The notes under the pieces: model-generated | The model's database searches: none | What the model saw: only the letters and a program-made list of their open reading frames with translations | Told to the model about the DNA's origin: nothing | Translations under genes and position numbers: made by a program | NCBI RefSeq assembly: GCF_001043895.1 | Contig: NZ_JTHF01000001.1 | Coordinates: forward strand, 1 to 59,826 | Source of the DNA: Methylobacterium indicum | GTDB taxonomy: Bacteria > Pseudomonadota > Alphaproteobacteria > Rhizobiales > Beijerinckiaceae | Length of the DNA stretch: 59,826 bases | Direction of reading: 5' to 3' | Shown: positions 18,228 to 28,659 of the stretch, piece after piece | How the letters are laid out: each line of letters opens with the position of its first letter | How positions within the stretch are numbered: position 1 is the stretch's first letter

Positions 18228-18593
18228 ATGAACGGCCTCCTGTCGGATTACCTGCCGCTGGTGATCTTCATCGGCGTCTCTCTCGTCATCGCGGTGGCGC
18301 TGCTCGTGGCTCCGTTCCTGGTGGCCTATAACAGCCCGGACCCCGAGAAGCTCTCGGCCTACGAGTGCGGGTTCAACGCCTTCGACGACGCGCGCATGAA
18401 GTTCGACGTGCGCTTCTACCTCGTCGCCATCCTGTTCATCATCTTCGACCTCGAAGTGGCCTTCCTGTTCCCGTGGGCGATCACGTTCGGGGATCTCGGC
18501 TGGTTCGGCTTCTGGTCGATGATGCTCTTCCTCGGCGTGCTCACCGTCGGCTTCGTCTACGAGTGGCGCAAGGGCGCCCTCGAGTGGGACTAG
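18228..18593 (+). CDS. nuoA: NADH-quinone oxidoreductase subunit A
   Basis: This 121-residue membrane subunit of complex I opens the 14-gene nuo operon. Three transmembrane helices are visible (about 8-31, 64-85, 92-113). The conserved loop between helices 1 and 2, [20 protein letters not shown], contains the Cys of the ubiquinone-site loop known from ND3. Charged [19 protein letters not shown] precedes and begins helix 2. The length is standard. nuoB starts about 50 bp downstream. Confidence 0.98.
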   Translation: MNGLLSDYLPLVIFIGVSLVIAVALLVAPFLVAYNSPDPEKLSAYECGFNAFDDARMKFDVRFYLVAILFIIFDLEVAFLFPWAITFGDLGWFGFWSMMLFLGVLTVGFVYEWRKGALEWD

Positions 18594-18643
18594 AAGCCGG
18601 AACGCGCAGAGCCGCCCCCGAGACGTAGGAACCGGACCCCACC

Positions 18644-19225
18644 ATGGCCCTCACCACCGTCCGCGCCCCCGAGATCGCGCCGCAGCCCAAGGGTATCCTC
18701 GACCCGGCCACCGGCAAGCCGATCGGCGCCAACGACCCGACGTTCCTGACGATCAGCGACGAGCTCGCCGATCGCGGCTTCCTGCTCACCACCACGGACG
18801 ACCTCATCACCTGGGCCCGCACCGGCTCGCTGATGTGGATGACCTTCGGCCTCGCCTGCTGCGCCGTCGAGATGATGCAGATGTCGATGCCGCGCTACGA
18901 TTGCGAGCGCTTCGGCTTCGCCCCGCGCGGCTCGCCGCGCCAATCCGACGTGATGATCGTCGCCGGCACGCTGACCAACAAGATGGCGCCCGCGCTCCGC
19001 AAGGTCTACGACCAGATGCCGGAGCCGCGCTACGTCATCTCGATGGGCTCCTGCGCCAATGGTGGCGGCTACTACCACTACTCCTACTCGGTGGTGCGCG
19101 GCTGCGACCGGGTCGTGCCGGTCGACATCTACGTCCCGGGCTGCCCGCCGACCGCCGAGGCGCTGCTCTACGGCGTTCTGCTGCTGCAGAAGAAGATCCG
19201 CCGCACCGGCACGATCGAGCGCTGA
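18644..19225 (+). CDS. nuoB: NADH-quinone oxidoreductase subunit B
   Basis: The 193-residue subunit holds the terminal [4Fe-4S] cluster N2 that passes electrons to ubiquinone. Ligand motifs are present: the tandem cysteines in [12 protein letters not shown], the Cys in [16 protein letters not shown] and the Cys in [11 protein letters not shown]. The first 30 residues are a variable leader common in alphaproteobacterial NuoB. It is a peripheral-arm protein on the cytoplasmic face, docking with NuoC, D and I. Confidence 0.98.
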   Translation: MALTTVRAPEIAPQPKGILDPATGKPIGANDPTFLTISDELADRGFLLTTTDDLITWARTGSLMWMTFGLACCAVEMMQMSMPRYDCERFGFAPRGSPRQSDVMIVAGTLTNKMAPALRKVYDQMPEPRYVISMGSCANGGGYYHYSYSVVRGCDRVVPVDIYVPGCPPTAEALLYGVLLLQKKIRRTGTIER

Positions 19226-19237
19226 GGCGGGGATCCC

Positions 19238-19900
19238 ATGAGCAACGGCATCACCATCCGGGCCCATACCCACAGCGAGCAGGGCGACGCGGCCCTGCTG
19301 GCGCTCTCCGACGCTCTGGCCGCAAGCCTGGGCGCCGCGATCACCGACCGGGCGCTCGCCTTCGGCGAATTGACGCTGGTGGTCGAGGGCTCCGAGATCC
19401 TGCGGGTGCTCACCCACCTGCGCGACGATCCGGCTTGCGCCTTCTCGACCTTCATCGACATCTGCGGCGCCGACTATCCGGCGCGGGCGAAGCGCTTCGA
19501 CGTCGTCTACCACCTGCTCTCCATGCGCCATAACCGGCGCATCCGGGTGAAGGTGCAGACCGACGAGCGCACCCCGGTCCCGTCGGCGATCCCGGTCTTC
19601 CCGGCCGCCAACTGGTTCGAGCGGGAGACCTACGACCTCTACGGCATCCTGTTCTCGGGCCATCCGGACCTGCGCCGGCTGCTCACCGATTACGGCTTCG
19701 AGGGTCACCCCCTCCGCAAGGACTTCCCGCTGACCGGCTTCGTCGAGGTCCGTTACGACCAGGACGAGGCGCGGGTCGTCTACGAGCCCGTGCGACTGAC
19801 GCAGGAATTCCGCAACTTCGACTTCCTGTCCCCCTGGGAGGGCACCGACTACGTGCTCCCGGGCGACGAGAAGGCCGACAAGGCACCGGCGAAAGGCTGA
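19238..19900 (+). CDS. nuoC: NADH-quinone oxidoreductase subunit C
   Basis: The 220-residue, 30-kDa-type subunit of the peripheral arm carries no cofactor. The family signature [20 protein letters not shown] is intact near residues 128-147, followed by the typical [13 protein letters not shown] segment. NuoC and NuoD are separate genes here, unlike the fused NuoCD of enterobacteria. It starts 12 bp after nuoB and is followed after 6 bp by nuoD. Confidence 0.98.
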   Translation: MSNGITIRAHTHSEQGDAALLALSDALAASLGAAITDRALAFGELTLVVEGSEILRVLTHLRDDPACAFSTFIDICGADYPARAKRFDVVYHLLSMRHNRRIRVKVQTDERTPVPSAIPVFPAANWFERETYDLYGILFSGHPDLRRLLTDYGFEGHPLRKDFPLTGFVEVRYDQDEARVVYEPVRLTQEFRNFDFLSPWEGTDYVLPGDEKADKAPAKG

Positions 19901-19906
19901 GCCGAC

Positions 19907-21097
19907 ATGGGCGAGCACAGCATCCGCAACTTCTCGATCAACTTCGGCCCGCAGCACCCGGCGGCGCACGGCGTGCTGCGCCTGGTGCTGGAGCTCGACG
20001 GCGAAGTGGTCGAGCGCGTCGATCCGCATATCGGCCTGCTGCACCGCGGCACCGAGAAGCTGATCGAGGTCAAGACCTACCTCCAGGCGACGCCCTATTT
20101 CGACCGGCTCGACTACGTCGCGCCGATGAACCAGGAGCACGCCTTCTGCCTCGCGGTCGAGCGGATGCTCGGGATCGAGGTGCCGCGCCGCGCCAAGCTG
20201 ATCCGCACGCTCTATTGCGAGATCGGCCGGCTCCTGTCGCACCTTCTCAACGTCACCACGCAGGCGATGGACGTCGGCGCCCTCACGCCCCCGCTCTGGG
20301 GCTTCGAGGAGCGCGAGAAGCTGATGATCTTCTACGAGCGCGCTTCCGGAGCGCGTCTCCACGCCAACTACTTCCGCCCGGGCGGCGTCCACCAGGACCT
20401 GCCGCCGAGCCTGATCGACGACATCGAGGCGTTCTGCGAGACCTTCCCGCAGGTGGTCGACGACCTCGACAACCTCGTGATGGCCAACCGCATCTTCAAG
20501 CAGCGCAACGTCGACATCGGCATCGTCACCGTCGAGGAGGCGCTGGCCTGGGGCTTCTCCGGCGTGATGGTGCGCGGCTCCGGCATCCCGTGGGACCTGC
20601 GCAAGTCGCAACCCTACGAGGCCTATGCCGAGATGGAGTTCGACATCCCCGTGGGGAAGAACGGCGACACCTACGATCGCCAGGTCATCCGCATGGAGGA
20701 GATGCGCCAGTCGGTGCGCATCATGAAGCAGTGCATCGCCAAGCTGCGCGAGCCGGCCGGCCAGGGGCCGATCGCCACGCAGGACGGCAAGGTCGCGCCG
20801 CCGCCACGGCGCGAGATGAAGCGCTCGATGGAGGCGCTCATCCACCACTTCAAGCTCTACACCGAGGGCTTCCACGTCCCGGCCGGCGAGGTCTACGCCG
20901 CCGTCGAGGCGCCCAAGGGCGAGTTCGGCGTGTACCTGGTCGCCGACGGCACCAACAAGCCGTATCGCTGCAAGATCCGCGCTCCGGGCTTCGCCCACCT
21001 CCAGGCGATGGACTGGATGTGCCGCGGGCACCTGCTGGCGGACGTGTCGTGCATTCTCGGCACGCTCGACATCGTGTTCGGCGAGGTGGACCGGTGA
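19907..21097 (+). CDS. nuoD: NADH-quinone oxidoreductase subunit D
   Basis: The 396-residue, 49-kDa-type subunit forms the quinone-binding cavity with NuoB. Hallmarks include [14 protein letters not shown] near residue 14 (the His-loop at the quinone headgroup), HRGTEKLIE, and a C-terminal DIVFGEVDR. It descends from the NiFe-hydrogenase large subunit but has lost the nickel ligands. It stands 6 bp after nuoC; a gap of about 60 bp with a small tandem duplication separates it from nuoE. Confidence 0.98.
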   Translation: MGEHSIRNFSINFGPQHPAAHGVLRLVLELDGEVVERVDPHIGLLHRGTEKLIEVKTYLQATPYFDRLDYVAPMNQEHAFCLAVERMLGIEVPRRAKLIRTLYCEIGRLLSHLLNVTTQAMDVGALTPPLWGFEEREKLMIFYERASGARLHANYFRPGGVHQDLPPSLIDDIEAFCETFPQVVDDLDNLVMANRIFKQRNVDIGIVTVEEALAWGFSGVMVRGSGIPWDLRKSQPYEAYAEMEFDIPVGKNGDTYDRQVIRMEEMRQSVRIMKQCIAKLREPAGQGPIATQDGKVAPPPRREMKRSMEALIHHFKLYTEGFHVPAGEVYAAVEAPKGEFGVYLVADGTNKPYRCKIRAPGFAHLQAMDWMCRGHLLADVSCILGTLDIVFGEVDR

Positions 21098-21130
21098 GGG
21101 GGCTCACGCCCTCGCCCGCACCCGTCGGAC

Positions 21131-21160
21131 ACGTTTGAGACATGGACGTTTGAGACATGG
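21131..21160. repeat. 15-bp tandem duplication spanning the nuoE start codon
   Basis: acgtttgagacatgg occurs twice in direct tandem, at 21131-21145 and 21146-21160. Each copy contains an ATG preceded by GAGAC. The second ATG starts nuoE. The first opens a frame of only three codons (ATG GAC GTT) followed by TGA. Confidence 0.9.
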
Positions 21161-22260
21161 CCAACCGCAGATTAGCCCCTCTCTCCGAGCAGCCCGAGAG
21201 CTTCGCGTTCACGGCTGAAAACGCCGAGTGGGCCAAGGGGCAGATCGCCAAATACCCGGAGGGGCGCCAGGCCTCGGCGGTGATCCCGCTCCTGTGGAAG
21301 GCGCAGGAGCAGAATGGCGGCTGGCTGCCGCAGAAGGCGATCGAGGCGGTGGCCGACCAGCTCGGCATGCCGCATATCCGCGTGCTGGAGGTCGCGAGCT
21401 TCTACACGATGTTCGCCCTCGAGCCGGTCGGCCGCTACTGGATCCAGGTCTGCGGCACGGCGCCCTGCGACGTCTGCGGCGCCCGCGAGCTGAAGCAGTA
21501 CCTTCACGAGCGGCTTGGCCCGTCGGGCCATGTCAGCCCGGACGGCAACTTCTCCTGGCTCGAGGTCGAGTGCCTGGGCGCGTGTTGCAACGCCCCGATG
21601 GCGCAGATCAACCACGACTACTTCGAGGATCTCACGCCTGAGTCCCTCGGCAAGCTCATGGACGACCTCGCGGCCGGCCGGCCGGTGAAGGTCGGCTCGC
21701 AGATCGGCCGCACCTCCTCCGAGCCCAAGGACGCGGTGACGACCCTCCAGGACGAGACGCTGTTCGACGGCTCGCGCGTCGGCGCGTGGCGCAAGCGCTT
21801 CGAGGAGGAGGGGCTGAAGGAGACCGGCGCCGACTCGACGGGCGAGAAGGCCCGTGCCGACGCCTCGGCCGCCGAGAATCCGAAGGCCGCCCGCCCGGAT
21901 GCCGGCCGCGCCACCGAGAGCAAGGCTGCCGCCGCGCCCGCGCAGGCCCAGTCTCCCGCCGGCGTCGAGCCGAAATCCGACAAGGGCGAGGTGACGCCGG
22001 ACCGCACCACCGTCGCGGTCCCCCGTACCGGGCCGGAGACCGTCGGCGCGCCGCAGAGCGGCCGCTCCTACACCCCGACCCCCGTCGACCCCGCGGACGG
22101 CCGCCCGGTGGCTGCCGCCAAGGGGACGACGCCAGAGGCCGGCGCCGTGCCGGCGAACGCCCCGGGCAAGACCGACGGATCGCAGGCCAAGCCCGTCGGC
22201 GTGACCAACGCGGACAAGGCCGCCGACAAGGGCCCGCCCGGCCCCAAGGCGAAGCAGTAA
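21157..22260 (+). CDS. nuoE: NADH-quinone oxidoreductase subunit E with long low-complexity tail
   Basis: The first 205 or so residues are a normal 24-kDa complex I subunit, with a [2Fe-2S] site formed by Cys99, Cys104, Cys139 and Cys143 (cluster N1a) and a thioredoxin-like fold. From about residue 212 to 367 the protein continues as a Pro/Ala/Lys/Gly-rich, probably disordered tail with no recognised domain. Enterobacterial NuoE ends near 166, so the tail nearly doubles the protein. The frame and base use stay typical of a coding region to the stop, so this is not an artefact of a missed stop. The start lies in a tandem duplication. nuoF follows 48 bp later. Confidence 0.96.
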   Translation: MANRRLAPLSEQPESFAFTAENAEWAKGQIAKYPEGRQASAVIPLLWKAQEQNGGWLPQKAIEAVADQLGMPHIRVLEVASFYTMFALEPVGRYWIQVCGTAPCDVCGARELKQYLHERLGPSGHVSPDGNFSWLEVECLGACCNAPMAQINHDYFEDLTPESLGKLMDDLAAGRPVKVGSQIGRTSSEPKDAVTTLQDETLFDGSRVGAWRKRFEEEGLKETGADSTGEKARADASAAENPKAARPDAGRATESKAAAAPAQAQSPAGVEPKSDKGEVTPDRTTVAVPRTGPETVGAPQSGRSYTPTPVDPADGRPVAAAKGTTPEAGAVPANAPGKTDGSQAKPVGVTNADKAADKGPPGPKAKQ

Positions 22261-22308
22261 TCTCGACCATGATGCCCCTTTTCACAGCAGGCCTGTAGGA
22301 CGATCGCC

Positions 22309-23610
22309 ATGCTCGCCGATCAGGATCGGATCTTCACCAACCTCTATGGTCTCCATTCCCCCGGTCTCGAGGCCGCGAAGAAACGCGGCGCGTGGGACGG
22401 CACCAAGTTCCTGCTCCAGCAGGGCCGGGACTGGATCATCGAGGAGATGAAGAAATCGGGCCTGCGCGGCCGCGGCGGCGCCGGCTTCCCCACCGGCCTG
22501 AAGTGGTCCTTCATGCCCAAGAAGTCGGACGGCCGGCCGCACTACCTGGTGGTGAACGCCGACGAGTCCGAGCCGGGCACCTGCAAGGACCGGGAGATCA
22601 TGCGGCACGACCCGCATCTCCTGATCGAGGGCTGCATGCTGGCGTGCTTCGCCATGGGCGCGCATGCCTGCTACATCTACATCCGCGGCGAGTACGTCGC
22701 CGAGAAGCACGCGCTCCAGCGCGCGGTGGACGAGGCCTACGCCGCCCGCCTCGTCGGCGAGAGCAACGTCCACGACTACCCCTTCGACATCTACGTCCAC
22801 CACGGCGCCGGTGCCTACATCTGCGGCGAGGAAACGGCGCTGATCGAGAGCCTCGAGGGCAAGAAGGGGATGCCGCGGCTCAAGCCGCCGTTCCCGGCCA
22901 ATATGGGCCTCTACGGCTGCCCGACGACGGTCAACAACGTCGAGTCGATCGCGGTGGCGGGCACCATCCTGCGCCGCGGCGGCGCCTGGTTCGCGGGCCT
23001 CGGCCGTCCGGGCAACACCGGCACCAAGCTGTTCTGCGTCTCGGGCCACGTCAACAAGCCTTGCAACGTCGAGGAGGAGCTCGGGATCACCTTCCGCGAG
23101 CTGATCGACCGGCATTGCGGCGGCATGCGCGGCGGCTGGGACAACCTTCTGTGCTCGATCCCCGGCGGCTCCTCGGTGCCGCTGGTGCCGGCCGCCGAGA
23201 TCATCGACGCGCCGATGGATTTCGACACGCTGAAGAACCTGAAGTCGGGCCTCGGCACCGCCGCCGTGATGGTGTTCGACAAGTCGACCGACATGGTCGC
23301 GACGATCGCCCGCATCGCGTACTTCTACAAGCACGAGTCCTGCGGCCAGTGCACCCCGTGCCGCGAGGGTACCGGCTGGATGTGGCGCGTGATGCTGCGC
23401 ATGGCGGAAGGCCGGGCGCAGAAGCGCGAGATCGACATGCTGCTCGACGTGACGAAGCAGATCGAGGGCCACACGATCTGCGCGCTCGGCGACGCCGCCG
23501 CCTGGCCGATCCAGGGCCTGATCCGGCACTTCCGCCCCGAGATCGAGAAGCGCATCGACCGCTACACCGCCAACCCGCACCCGACCCCGGTGCCGATGGC
23601 GGCGGAGTGA
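22309..23610 (+). CDS. nuoF: NADH-quinone oxidoreductase subunit F
   Basis: The 433-residue NADH-oxidising subunit binds FMN and [4Fe-4S] cluster N3. The glycine-rich NADH loop [13 protein letters not shown] lies near residues 55-67, and the FMN-binding segment includes [14 protein letters not shown]. The cluster motif [15 protein letters not shown] is near 343-357, with the fourth ligand in [11 protein letters not shown]. It works with NuoE and NuoG as the N-module. Standard length and order. Confidence 0.98.
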   Translation: MLADQDRIFTNLYGLHSPGLEAAKKRGAWDGTKFLLQQGRDWIIEEMKKSGLRGRGGAGFPTGLKWSFMPKKSDGRPHYLVVNADESEPGTCKDREIMRHDPHLLIEGCMLACFAMGAHACYIYIRGEYVAEKHALQRAVDEAYAARLVGESNVHDYPFDIYVHHGAGAYICGEETALIESLEGKKGMPRLKPPFPANMGLYGCPTTVNNVESIAVAGTILRRGGAWFAGLGRPGNTGTKLFCVSGHVNKPCNVEEELGITFRELIDRHCGGMRGGWDNLLCSIPGGSSVPLVPAAEIIDAPMDFDTLKNLKSGLGTAAVMVFDKSTDMVATIARIAYFYKHESCGQCTPCREGTGWMWRVMLRMAEGRAQKREIDMLLDVTKQIEGHTICALGDAAAWPIQGLIRHFRPEIEKRIDRYTANPHPTPVPMAAE

Positions 23611-23709
23611 GACGGTGCCGCGTCTGCCGCATCATGACCTGCCTTCCCGGTTCGCCGGCCCGGCGCGCGGAGACGCGCGCCCCGCGGACCTCGCCCGAGA
23701 GTTGACCGC

Positions 23710-25791
23710 ATGACCAAGATTCTCGTCGACGGCATCGAGGTCGATGTCCCGCCGGACTACACCCTGCTCCAGGCCTGCGAGGTCGCGGGCGCGGAGATCC
23801 CGCGCTTCTGCTTCCACGAGCGGCTGTCGATCGCCGGCAATTGCCGCATGTGCCTCGTCGAGCTGAAGGGCGCGCCGAAGCCCGTCGCCTCCTGCGCCTG
23901 GGCCGTGCGCGATTGCCGCCCGGGTCCGAACGGCGAGCCGCCGGCGGTGTCGACCAAGTCGGCCCTGACCAAGAAGGCGAGAGAGGGGGTGATGGAGTTC
24001 CTCCTCATCAACCACCCGCTCGATTGCCCGATCTGCGACCAGGGCGGCCATTGCGACCTGCAGGACCAGGCGATGGCCTACGGCGTCGACTCGACCCGCT
24101 ACGGCGAGAACAAGCGCGCCGTCGAGGAGAAGTATATCGGCCCGCTGGTGCGGACCGCGATGAACCGCTGCATCCACTGCACCCGCTGCGTCCGCTTCCT
24201 GGCGGAGGTGGCCGGCGTGCCGGATCTCGGCGCCATCGGCCGCGGCGAGGACATGGAAATCACCTCCTACCTCGAGCGCGCGATGGAATCGGAGCTGCAG
24301 GGCAACGTCGCCGACCTCTGCCCGGTCGGCGCGCTGGTCCACAAGCCGCAATCCTACAACGTCCGCCCCTGGGAGCTGAACAAGACCGAATCCGTCGACG
24401 TGATGGATGCGGTCGGCTCGGCGATCCGCGTCGATACCCGCGGCCGCGAGGTGATGCAGATCGAGCCGCGGGTGAACGAGGCGATCAACGAGGAGTGGAT
24501 CTCCGACAAGACCCGCCACGTCGTCGACGGCCTGCGCCTCCAGCGCCTCGACCGGCCGTATCTCCGCGAGAACGGCCGCCTGCGTCCGGCCTCCTGGGCC
24601 GAGGCCTTCGGGGCGATCGCCGCCAAGCTCAAGGGCGCCGATCCGAAGCGCGTCGGCGCGATCGTCGGTGACCTCGCGGGCGTCGAGGAGATCTTCGCGC
24701 TCAAGACCCTGATGGGCGCGCTGAAGGTCCAGAACCTCGATTGCCGCCAGGATGGCGCGATGATCGACCCGGCCTGGGGCCGGGCCGCCTACACCTTCGG
24801 TCCCGGCATCGCCGGCATCGAGCAGGCGGACGCGATCCTGATCGTCGGTGCCAACCCGCGCACCGAGGCCTCGCTGCTCAACGCCCGCATCCGCAAGCGT
24901 TGGCGGATGAGCCCGATCCAGATCGGCGTGATCGGCGAGGACGCGGACCTCACCTATCCCCACACCTATCTCGGCGCCGGTCCCGAGACCCTGGCCGAGG
25001 TGGCCTCGGGCCGTCACAGCTTCGCGGAGGCCTTCAAGGCCGCCGAGCGGCCGCTGGTCATCGTCGGCCAGGCGGCGCTCGCTCGTCCGGACGGCGCTGC
25101 GCTCCTCGCGGCGGTCGCCAAGCTGGTCCAGGGCCTGGGCGCGAAGGCCGAGGGCTGGAACGGGCTGGGCGTGCTCCAGAACGCGGCGTCCCGCGTCGGC
25201 GCCCTCGATCTCGGCTTCGTGCCGGGGGAGGGCGGCCTGACCTTCGCCGAGATGGTGCAGGGCGGCGCGCTCGACGTGGTGTTCAACCTCGGCGCCGACG
25301 AGGTCGAGGTCGGTCCGGGTGCCTTCGTGATCTACCAGGGCACCCACGGCGACAAGGGCGCCCACCGCGCCGACGTGATCCTGCCGGGCGCGGCCTATAC
25401 CGAGAAGTCGGCGACCTACGTCAACCTCGAGGGCCGGGTGCAGCTCGCCAACCGGGCCGCCTTCCCGCCGGGCGACGCCCGCGAGGACTGGGCGGTCCTG
25501 CGCGCCCTCTCGGACGTGCTCGGCCAGCGGCTGCCGTTCGACTCGCTCGGCGCGCTGCGCAAGGCGCTCTACGCCGCGCATCCGCACTTCGCCGGCATCG
25601 ACCAGGTCGCGCCGGCCGACGGGACTGCGGCCCTGACGACCCTCGCGGGCCTGTCGGGCGAGCCGAGCCGCGAGGCGTTCCGCCCCGCGGTGGCCGATTT
25701 CTATCTCACCAACCCGATCGCCCGCGCCTCGCGGGTGCTCGCCGAGTGCTCGGGTCTCGCCCGCGGGCGGGCCCTCGAAGCGGCGGAATGA
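23710..25791 (+). CDS. nuoG: NADH-quinone oxidoreductase subunit G
   Basis: The 693-residue, 75-kDa-type subunit carries several Fe-S clusters. An N-terminal [2Fe-2S] domain has cysteines in [17 protein letters not shown] and a later Cys in ASCAW. A His-containing [4Fe-4S] site follows ([15 protein letters not shown] with a preceding HPLDC), then [11 protein letters not shown] and [11 protein letters not shown]. The C-terminal part is a molybdopterin-oxidoreductase fold that has lost its cofactor, as usual in complex I. It lies about 100 bp after nuoF and 13 bp before nuoH. Confidence 0.98.
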   Translation: MTKILVDGIEVDVPPDYTLLQACEVAGAEIPRFCFHERLSIAGNCRMCLVELKGAPKPVASCAWAVRDCRPGPNGEPPAVSTKSALTKKAREGVMEFLLINHPLDCPICDQGGHCDLQDQAMAYGVDSTRYGENKRAVEEKYIGPLVRTAMNRCIHCTRCVRFLAEVAGVPDLGAIGRGEDMEITSYLERAMESELQGNVADLCPVGALVHKPQSYNVRPWELNKTESVDVMDAVGSAIRVDTRGREVMQIEPRVNEAINEEWISDKTRHVVDGLRLQRLDRPYLRENGRLRPASWAEAFGAIAAKLKGADPKRVGAIVGDLAGVEEIFALKTLMGALKVQNLDCRQDGAMIDPAWGRAAYTFGPGIAGIEQADAILIVGANPRTEASLLNARIRKRWRMSPIQIGVIGEDADLTYPHTYLGAGPETLAEVASGRHSFAEAFKAAERPLVIVGQAALARPDGAALLAAVAKLVQGLGAKAEGWNGLGVLQNAASRVGALDLGFVPGEGGLTFAEMVQGGALDVVFNLGADEVEVGPGAFVIYQGTHGDKGAHRADVILPGAAYTEKSATYVNLEGRVQLANRAAFPPGDAREDWAVLRALSDVLGQRLPFDSLGALRKALYAAHPHFAGIDQVAPADGTAALTTLAGLSGEPSREAFRPAVADFYLTNPIARASRVLAECSGLARGRALEAAE

Positions 25792-25804
25792 GGAGCACCG
25801 ACCG

Positions 25805-26827
25805 ATGACCGTCTGGGAGGTGCTCGGCACCGTCCTCCTCATAGGCCTGAAGAGCGTGGCGCTGCTGGTGGCGCTGCTCGTCTTCATCGCCTACGCGCTG
25901 CTCGCCGACCGCAAGATCTGGGCGGCGGTGCAGCTGCGCCGCGGCCCGAACGTGGTCGGGCCCTGGGGCCTGTTCCAGTCCTTCGCCGACCTCTTGAAGT
26001 TCGTGCTGAAGGAGCCGGTGATCCCGGCGGGCGCCAACAAGAGCCTGTTCCTCCTGGCGCCGCTGATCTTCGCCACCCTGGCGCTCGCCGCCTGGGCGGT
26101 GATCCCGCTCGCCGACGGGTGGCCGATCGCCGACATCAATGTCGGCATCATCTACATCTTCGCGATCTCGTCGCTCGGCGTCTACGGCGTCATCATGGGC
26201 GGCTGGGCCTCGAACTCGAAATACGCCTTCCTGGGCGCGCTCCGCTCGGCCGCCCAGATGGTGTCCTACGAGGTGTCGCTCGGCTTCGTGATCGTCACGG
26301 TGCTGATGTGCGCCGGCTCGCTCAACCTGTCGCAGATCGTGCGGGCGCAGGACACCTCGCTCGGCATCCTCGGCTGGTACTGGCTCTGGCTCTTCCCGAT
26401 GTTCGTGGTGTTCTTCATCTCGGCGCTGGCCGAGACGAACCGCCCGCCCTTCGACCTGCCCGAGGCCGAATCCGAGCTCGTCGCCGGCTACATGGTGGAA
26501 TACTCTTCCACCCCGTACCTGCTGTTCATGCTCGGCGAGTATGTCGCCATCGTCACGATGTGCGCGCTCGGCACGATCCTGTTCCTCGGCGGCTGGCTCT
26601 CGCCGATCCCGTTCGCGCCCTTCACCTGGGTGCCGGGCCTGATCTGGTTCGCGCTCAAGGCCAGCTTCCTGTTCTTCATGATCGCCATGGTGAAGGCGAT
26701 GGTGCCGCGCTACCGCTACGACCAGCTCATGCGGCTGGGCTGGAAGGTCTTCCTTCCGCTCTCCCTCGTCATGGTGTTCGTCGTCGCCTTCGTCCTCAAG
26801 CTGACCGGCCTCGCGCCGGTCTCCTGA
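25805..26827 (+). CDS. nuoH: NADH-quinone oxidoreductase subunit H
   Basis: The 340-residue membrane subunit (ND1-like) has about eight helices and links the quinone cavity to the proton-pumping arm. Conserved loops are visible: [20 protein letters not shown] near residues 34-53, the acidic [20 protein letters not shown] segment around 203-222 and a C-terminal [11 protein letters not shown]. The length is standard, and nuoI follows 23 bp later. Confidence 0.98.
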   Translation: MTVWEVLGTVLLIGLKSVALLVALLVFIAYALLADRKIWAAVQLRRGPNVVGPWGLFQSFADLLKFVLKEPVIPAGANKSLFLLAPLIFATLALAAWAVIPLADGWPIADINVGIIYIFAISSLGVYGVIMGGWASNSKYAFLGALRSAAQMVSYEVSLGFVIVTVLMCAGSLNLSQIVRAQDTSLGILGWYWLWLFPMFVVFFISALAETNRPPFDLPEAESELVAGYMVEYSSTPYLLFMLGEYVAIVTMCALGTILFLGGWLSPIPFAPFTWVPGLIWFALKASFLFFMIAMVKAMVPRYRYDQLMRLGWKVFLPLSLVMVFVVAFVLKLTGLAPVS

Positions 26828-26850
26828 AGCCCCCCGTCGGAGAACGAGCC

Positions 26851-27339
26851 ATGAAGCTCGACCAGGTCGCCCGCGGCCTGCTGTTGAAGGAGTTCGTCAC
26901 CGGGTTCGCCCTGGCGATGCGCTACTTCTTCAAGCCCAAGGCGACGATCAACTATCCCTTCGAGATGGGCCATCGCGGCCCGCGCTTCCGCGGCGAGCAC
27001 GCCCTGCGGCGCTACCCCAACGGGGAAGAGCGCTGCATCGCCTGCAAGCTCTGCGAGGCGGTGTGCCCGGCCCAGGCCATCACCATCGAGGCGGGCCCGC
27101 GCCGCAACGACGGCACCCGGCGCACGACGCGCTACGACATCGACATGGTGAAGTGCATCTATTGCGGCATGTGCCAGGAGGCCTGCCCGGTCGATGCCAT
27201 CGTCGAGGGGCCGAACTTCGAATTCTCGGTCGAGACCCGCGAGGAGCTCCTCTACGACAAGGAGAAGCTGCTCGCGAACGGCGACCGCTGGGAGCGCGAG
27301 ATCGCCCGCAACATCGCGGCGGACGCGCCCTACCGCTGA
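26851..27339 (+). CDS. nuoI: NADH-quinone oxidoreductase subunit I
   Basis: The 162-residue, TYKY-type ferredoxin subunit holds two [4Fe-4S] clusters, N6a and N6b. The two motifs [12 protein letters not shown] and [12 protein letters not shown] are complete. An N-terminal amphipathic helix ([16 protein letters not shown]) anchors it to the membrane interface. The ATG at 26851 gives the normal length; a longer frame starting at 26119 lies over nuoH and is rejected. A gap of 189 bp follows before nuoJ and contains a promoter-like site. Confidence 0.98.
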   Translation: MKLDQVARGLLLKEFVTGFALAMRYFFKPKATINYPFEMGHRGPRFRGEHALRRYPNGEERCIACKLCEAVCPAQAITIEAGPRRNDGTRRTTRYDIDMVKCIYCGMCQEACPVDAIVEGPNFEFSVETREELLYDKEKLLANGDRWEREIARNIAADAPYR

Positions 27340-27435
27340 TCGCGGCCGGGGGAGGGCGGCCCGCTCTCCCTCCTTCGAGGACCAGGGGAGGACGGTGATC
27401 CTCCCCCATCCACGCCACATTCGCCGCTCCCCCGG

Positions 27436-27464
27436 TTGTGCGCCGCGGGAGCGGGTTCTATAGA
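27436..27464 (+). promoter_or_regulatory. Candidate internal promoter before nuoJ
   Basis: TTGTGC (27436-27441), a 17-bp spacer and TATAGA (27459-27464) lie 65 bp upstream of the nuoJ ATG. The -35 block is embedded in the 13-mer gttgtgcgccgcg that also occurs before nuoA. The site could drive nuoJ-N and downstream genes separately. Confidence 0.5.
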
Positions 27465-27528
27465 CGAGCCGCCGGCACGCTCCGGGGGTCGGGCAGGAGG
27501 CCGCCGCCAGGCGGCATGAATTCAGCGC

Positions 27529-28149
27529 ATGACCGCAGCCGCCGCCTTCTTCTATCTGTTCGCCGCGATCACCGTCGCCTCCGGCTTCATGGTGGTCGCC
27601 TCGCGCAACCCCGTCGTTTCGGTGCTCTTCCTCATCCTGGCCTTCGTGAACGCCTCCGGGCTGTTCGTGCTGATGGGGGCGGAGTTCCTGGCCATGCTCC
27701 TGGTCGTGGTCTATGTCGGCGCCGTCGCGGTGCTGTTCCTGTTCGTCGTCATGATGCTCGACGTCGACTTCGCGGCGATGCGCCAGGGCTTCCAGGACTA
27801 CCTGCCGGTCGGCGGCCTGATCGGGGCGGTCTTCCTGGTCGAGCTGCTCCTCGTGGTCGGCTCTTGGGCGATCGATCCGGGCCTCGTCCACGGCCCGCTG
27901 GCGGTGTCGCCGGGGTCCGAGACGGTGACCAACACGCAGGCCCTCGGTCTCGTTCTCTACACCAACTACTTTTTCTTCTTCCAGATCGCCGGCCTGATCC
28001 TGCTGGTGGCGATGATCGGCGCGATCGTGCTGACCCTGCGCGACCGTCCGGGCGTCAAGCGCCAGGACATCGCGATCCAGAACGCCCGCACCCAGGCCAG
28101 CGCCGTCGAGGTCCGCCAGGTCCCGACCGGCCAGGGCGTCGAGGTCTGA
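27529..28149 (+). CDS. nuoJ: NADH-quinone oxidoreductase subunit J
   Basis: The 206-residue ND6-type membrane subunit has five predicted helices. The conserved helix-3 region is visible (EFLAMLLVVVYVGAVAVLFL), with the pi-bulge glycine that takes part in coupling. The C-terminus after residue 170 is hydrophilic (RPGVKRQDIAIQNARTQ). The start follows an unusually long 189-bp gap, unlike the tight spacing earlier in the operon. Confidence 0.97.
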   Translation: MTAAAAFFYLFAAITVASGFMVVASRNPVVSVLFLILAFVNASGLFVLMGAEFLAMLLVVVYVGAVAVLFLFVVMMLDVDFAAMRQGFQDYLPVGGLIGAVFLVELLLVVGSWAIDPGLVHGPLAVSPGSETVTNTQALGLVLYTNYFFFFQIAGLILLVAMIGAIVLTLRDRPGVKRQDIAIQNARTQASAVEVRQVPTGQGVEV

Positions 28150-28271
28150 CGGGCGCGGTCAGACGAGTTTCGTGCGGGGCCCGGCGGGCCCCGCGGTGCG
28201 GATGGCAAGAGCGGCGGGGCGGCTGAAGCGCCTCGCGACACGAAGGCGGCCGCAAGCGGCCGAGAGGCACG

Positions 28272-28577
28272 ATGATCGGTTTGAGCCATTACCTGACGGT
28301 CGCCGCGATCCTGTTCACCCTCGGGGTGCTCGGCATCTTCATCAACCGCAAGAACATCATCGTGATCCTGATGTCCGTCGAGCTGATCCTGCTCGCGGTG
28401 AACATCAACCTCGTGGCGTTCTCGACCCATCTCGGCGATATCGTCGGCCAGGTCTTCGCCCTGTTCGTGCTCACGGTCGCCGCCGCCGAAGCCGCGATCG
28501 GCCTCGCCATCCTGGTGGTGTTCTTCCGCAACCGCGGTTCGATCGCCGTCGAGGACGTCAACATGATGAAGGGCTGA
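28272..28577 (+). CDS. nuoK: NADH-quinone oxidoreductase subunit K
   Basis: The 101-residue ND4L-type subunit has three helices and two membrane-embedded glutamates: one in [13 protein letters not shown] (residue about 38) and one in [12 protein letters not shown] (about 74). These belong to the proton-transfer path between NuoJ and NuoN. Standard length. The ATG is preceded by GAGAGGCACG. Confidence 0.98.
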   Translation: MIGLSHYLTVAAILFTLGVLGIFINRKNIIVILMSVELILLAVNINLVAFSTHLGDIVGQVFALFVLTVAAAEAAIGLAILVVFFRNRGSIAVEDVNMMKG

Positions 28578-28659
28578 CGCGGCTCACCGAGCCCGCACGC
28601 CCTTTCCCCCAAGAACCAGCGCCACAGCGGCAACCGCCACGCGAGGCCGGGACCCGAGC

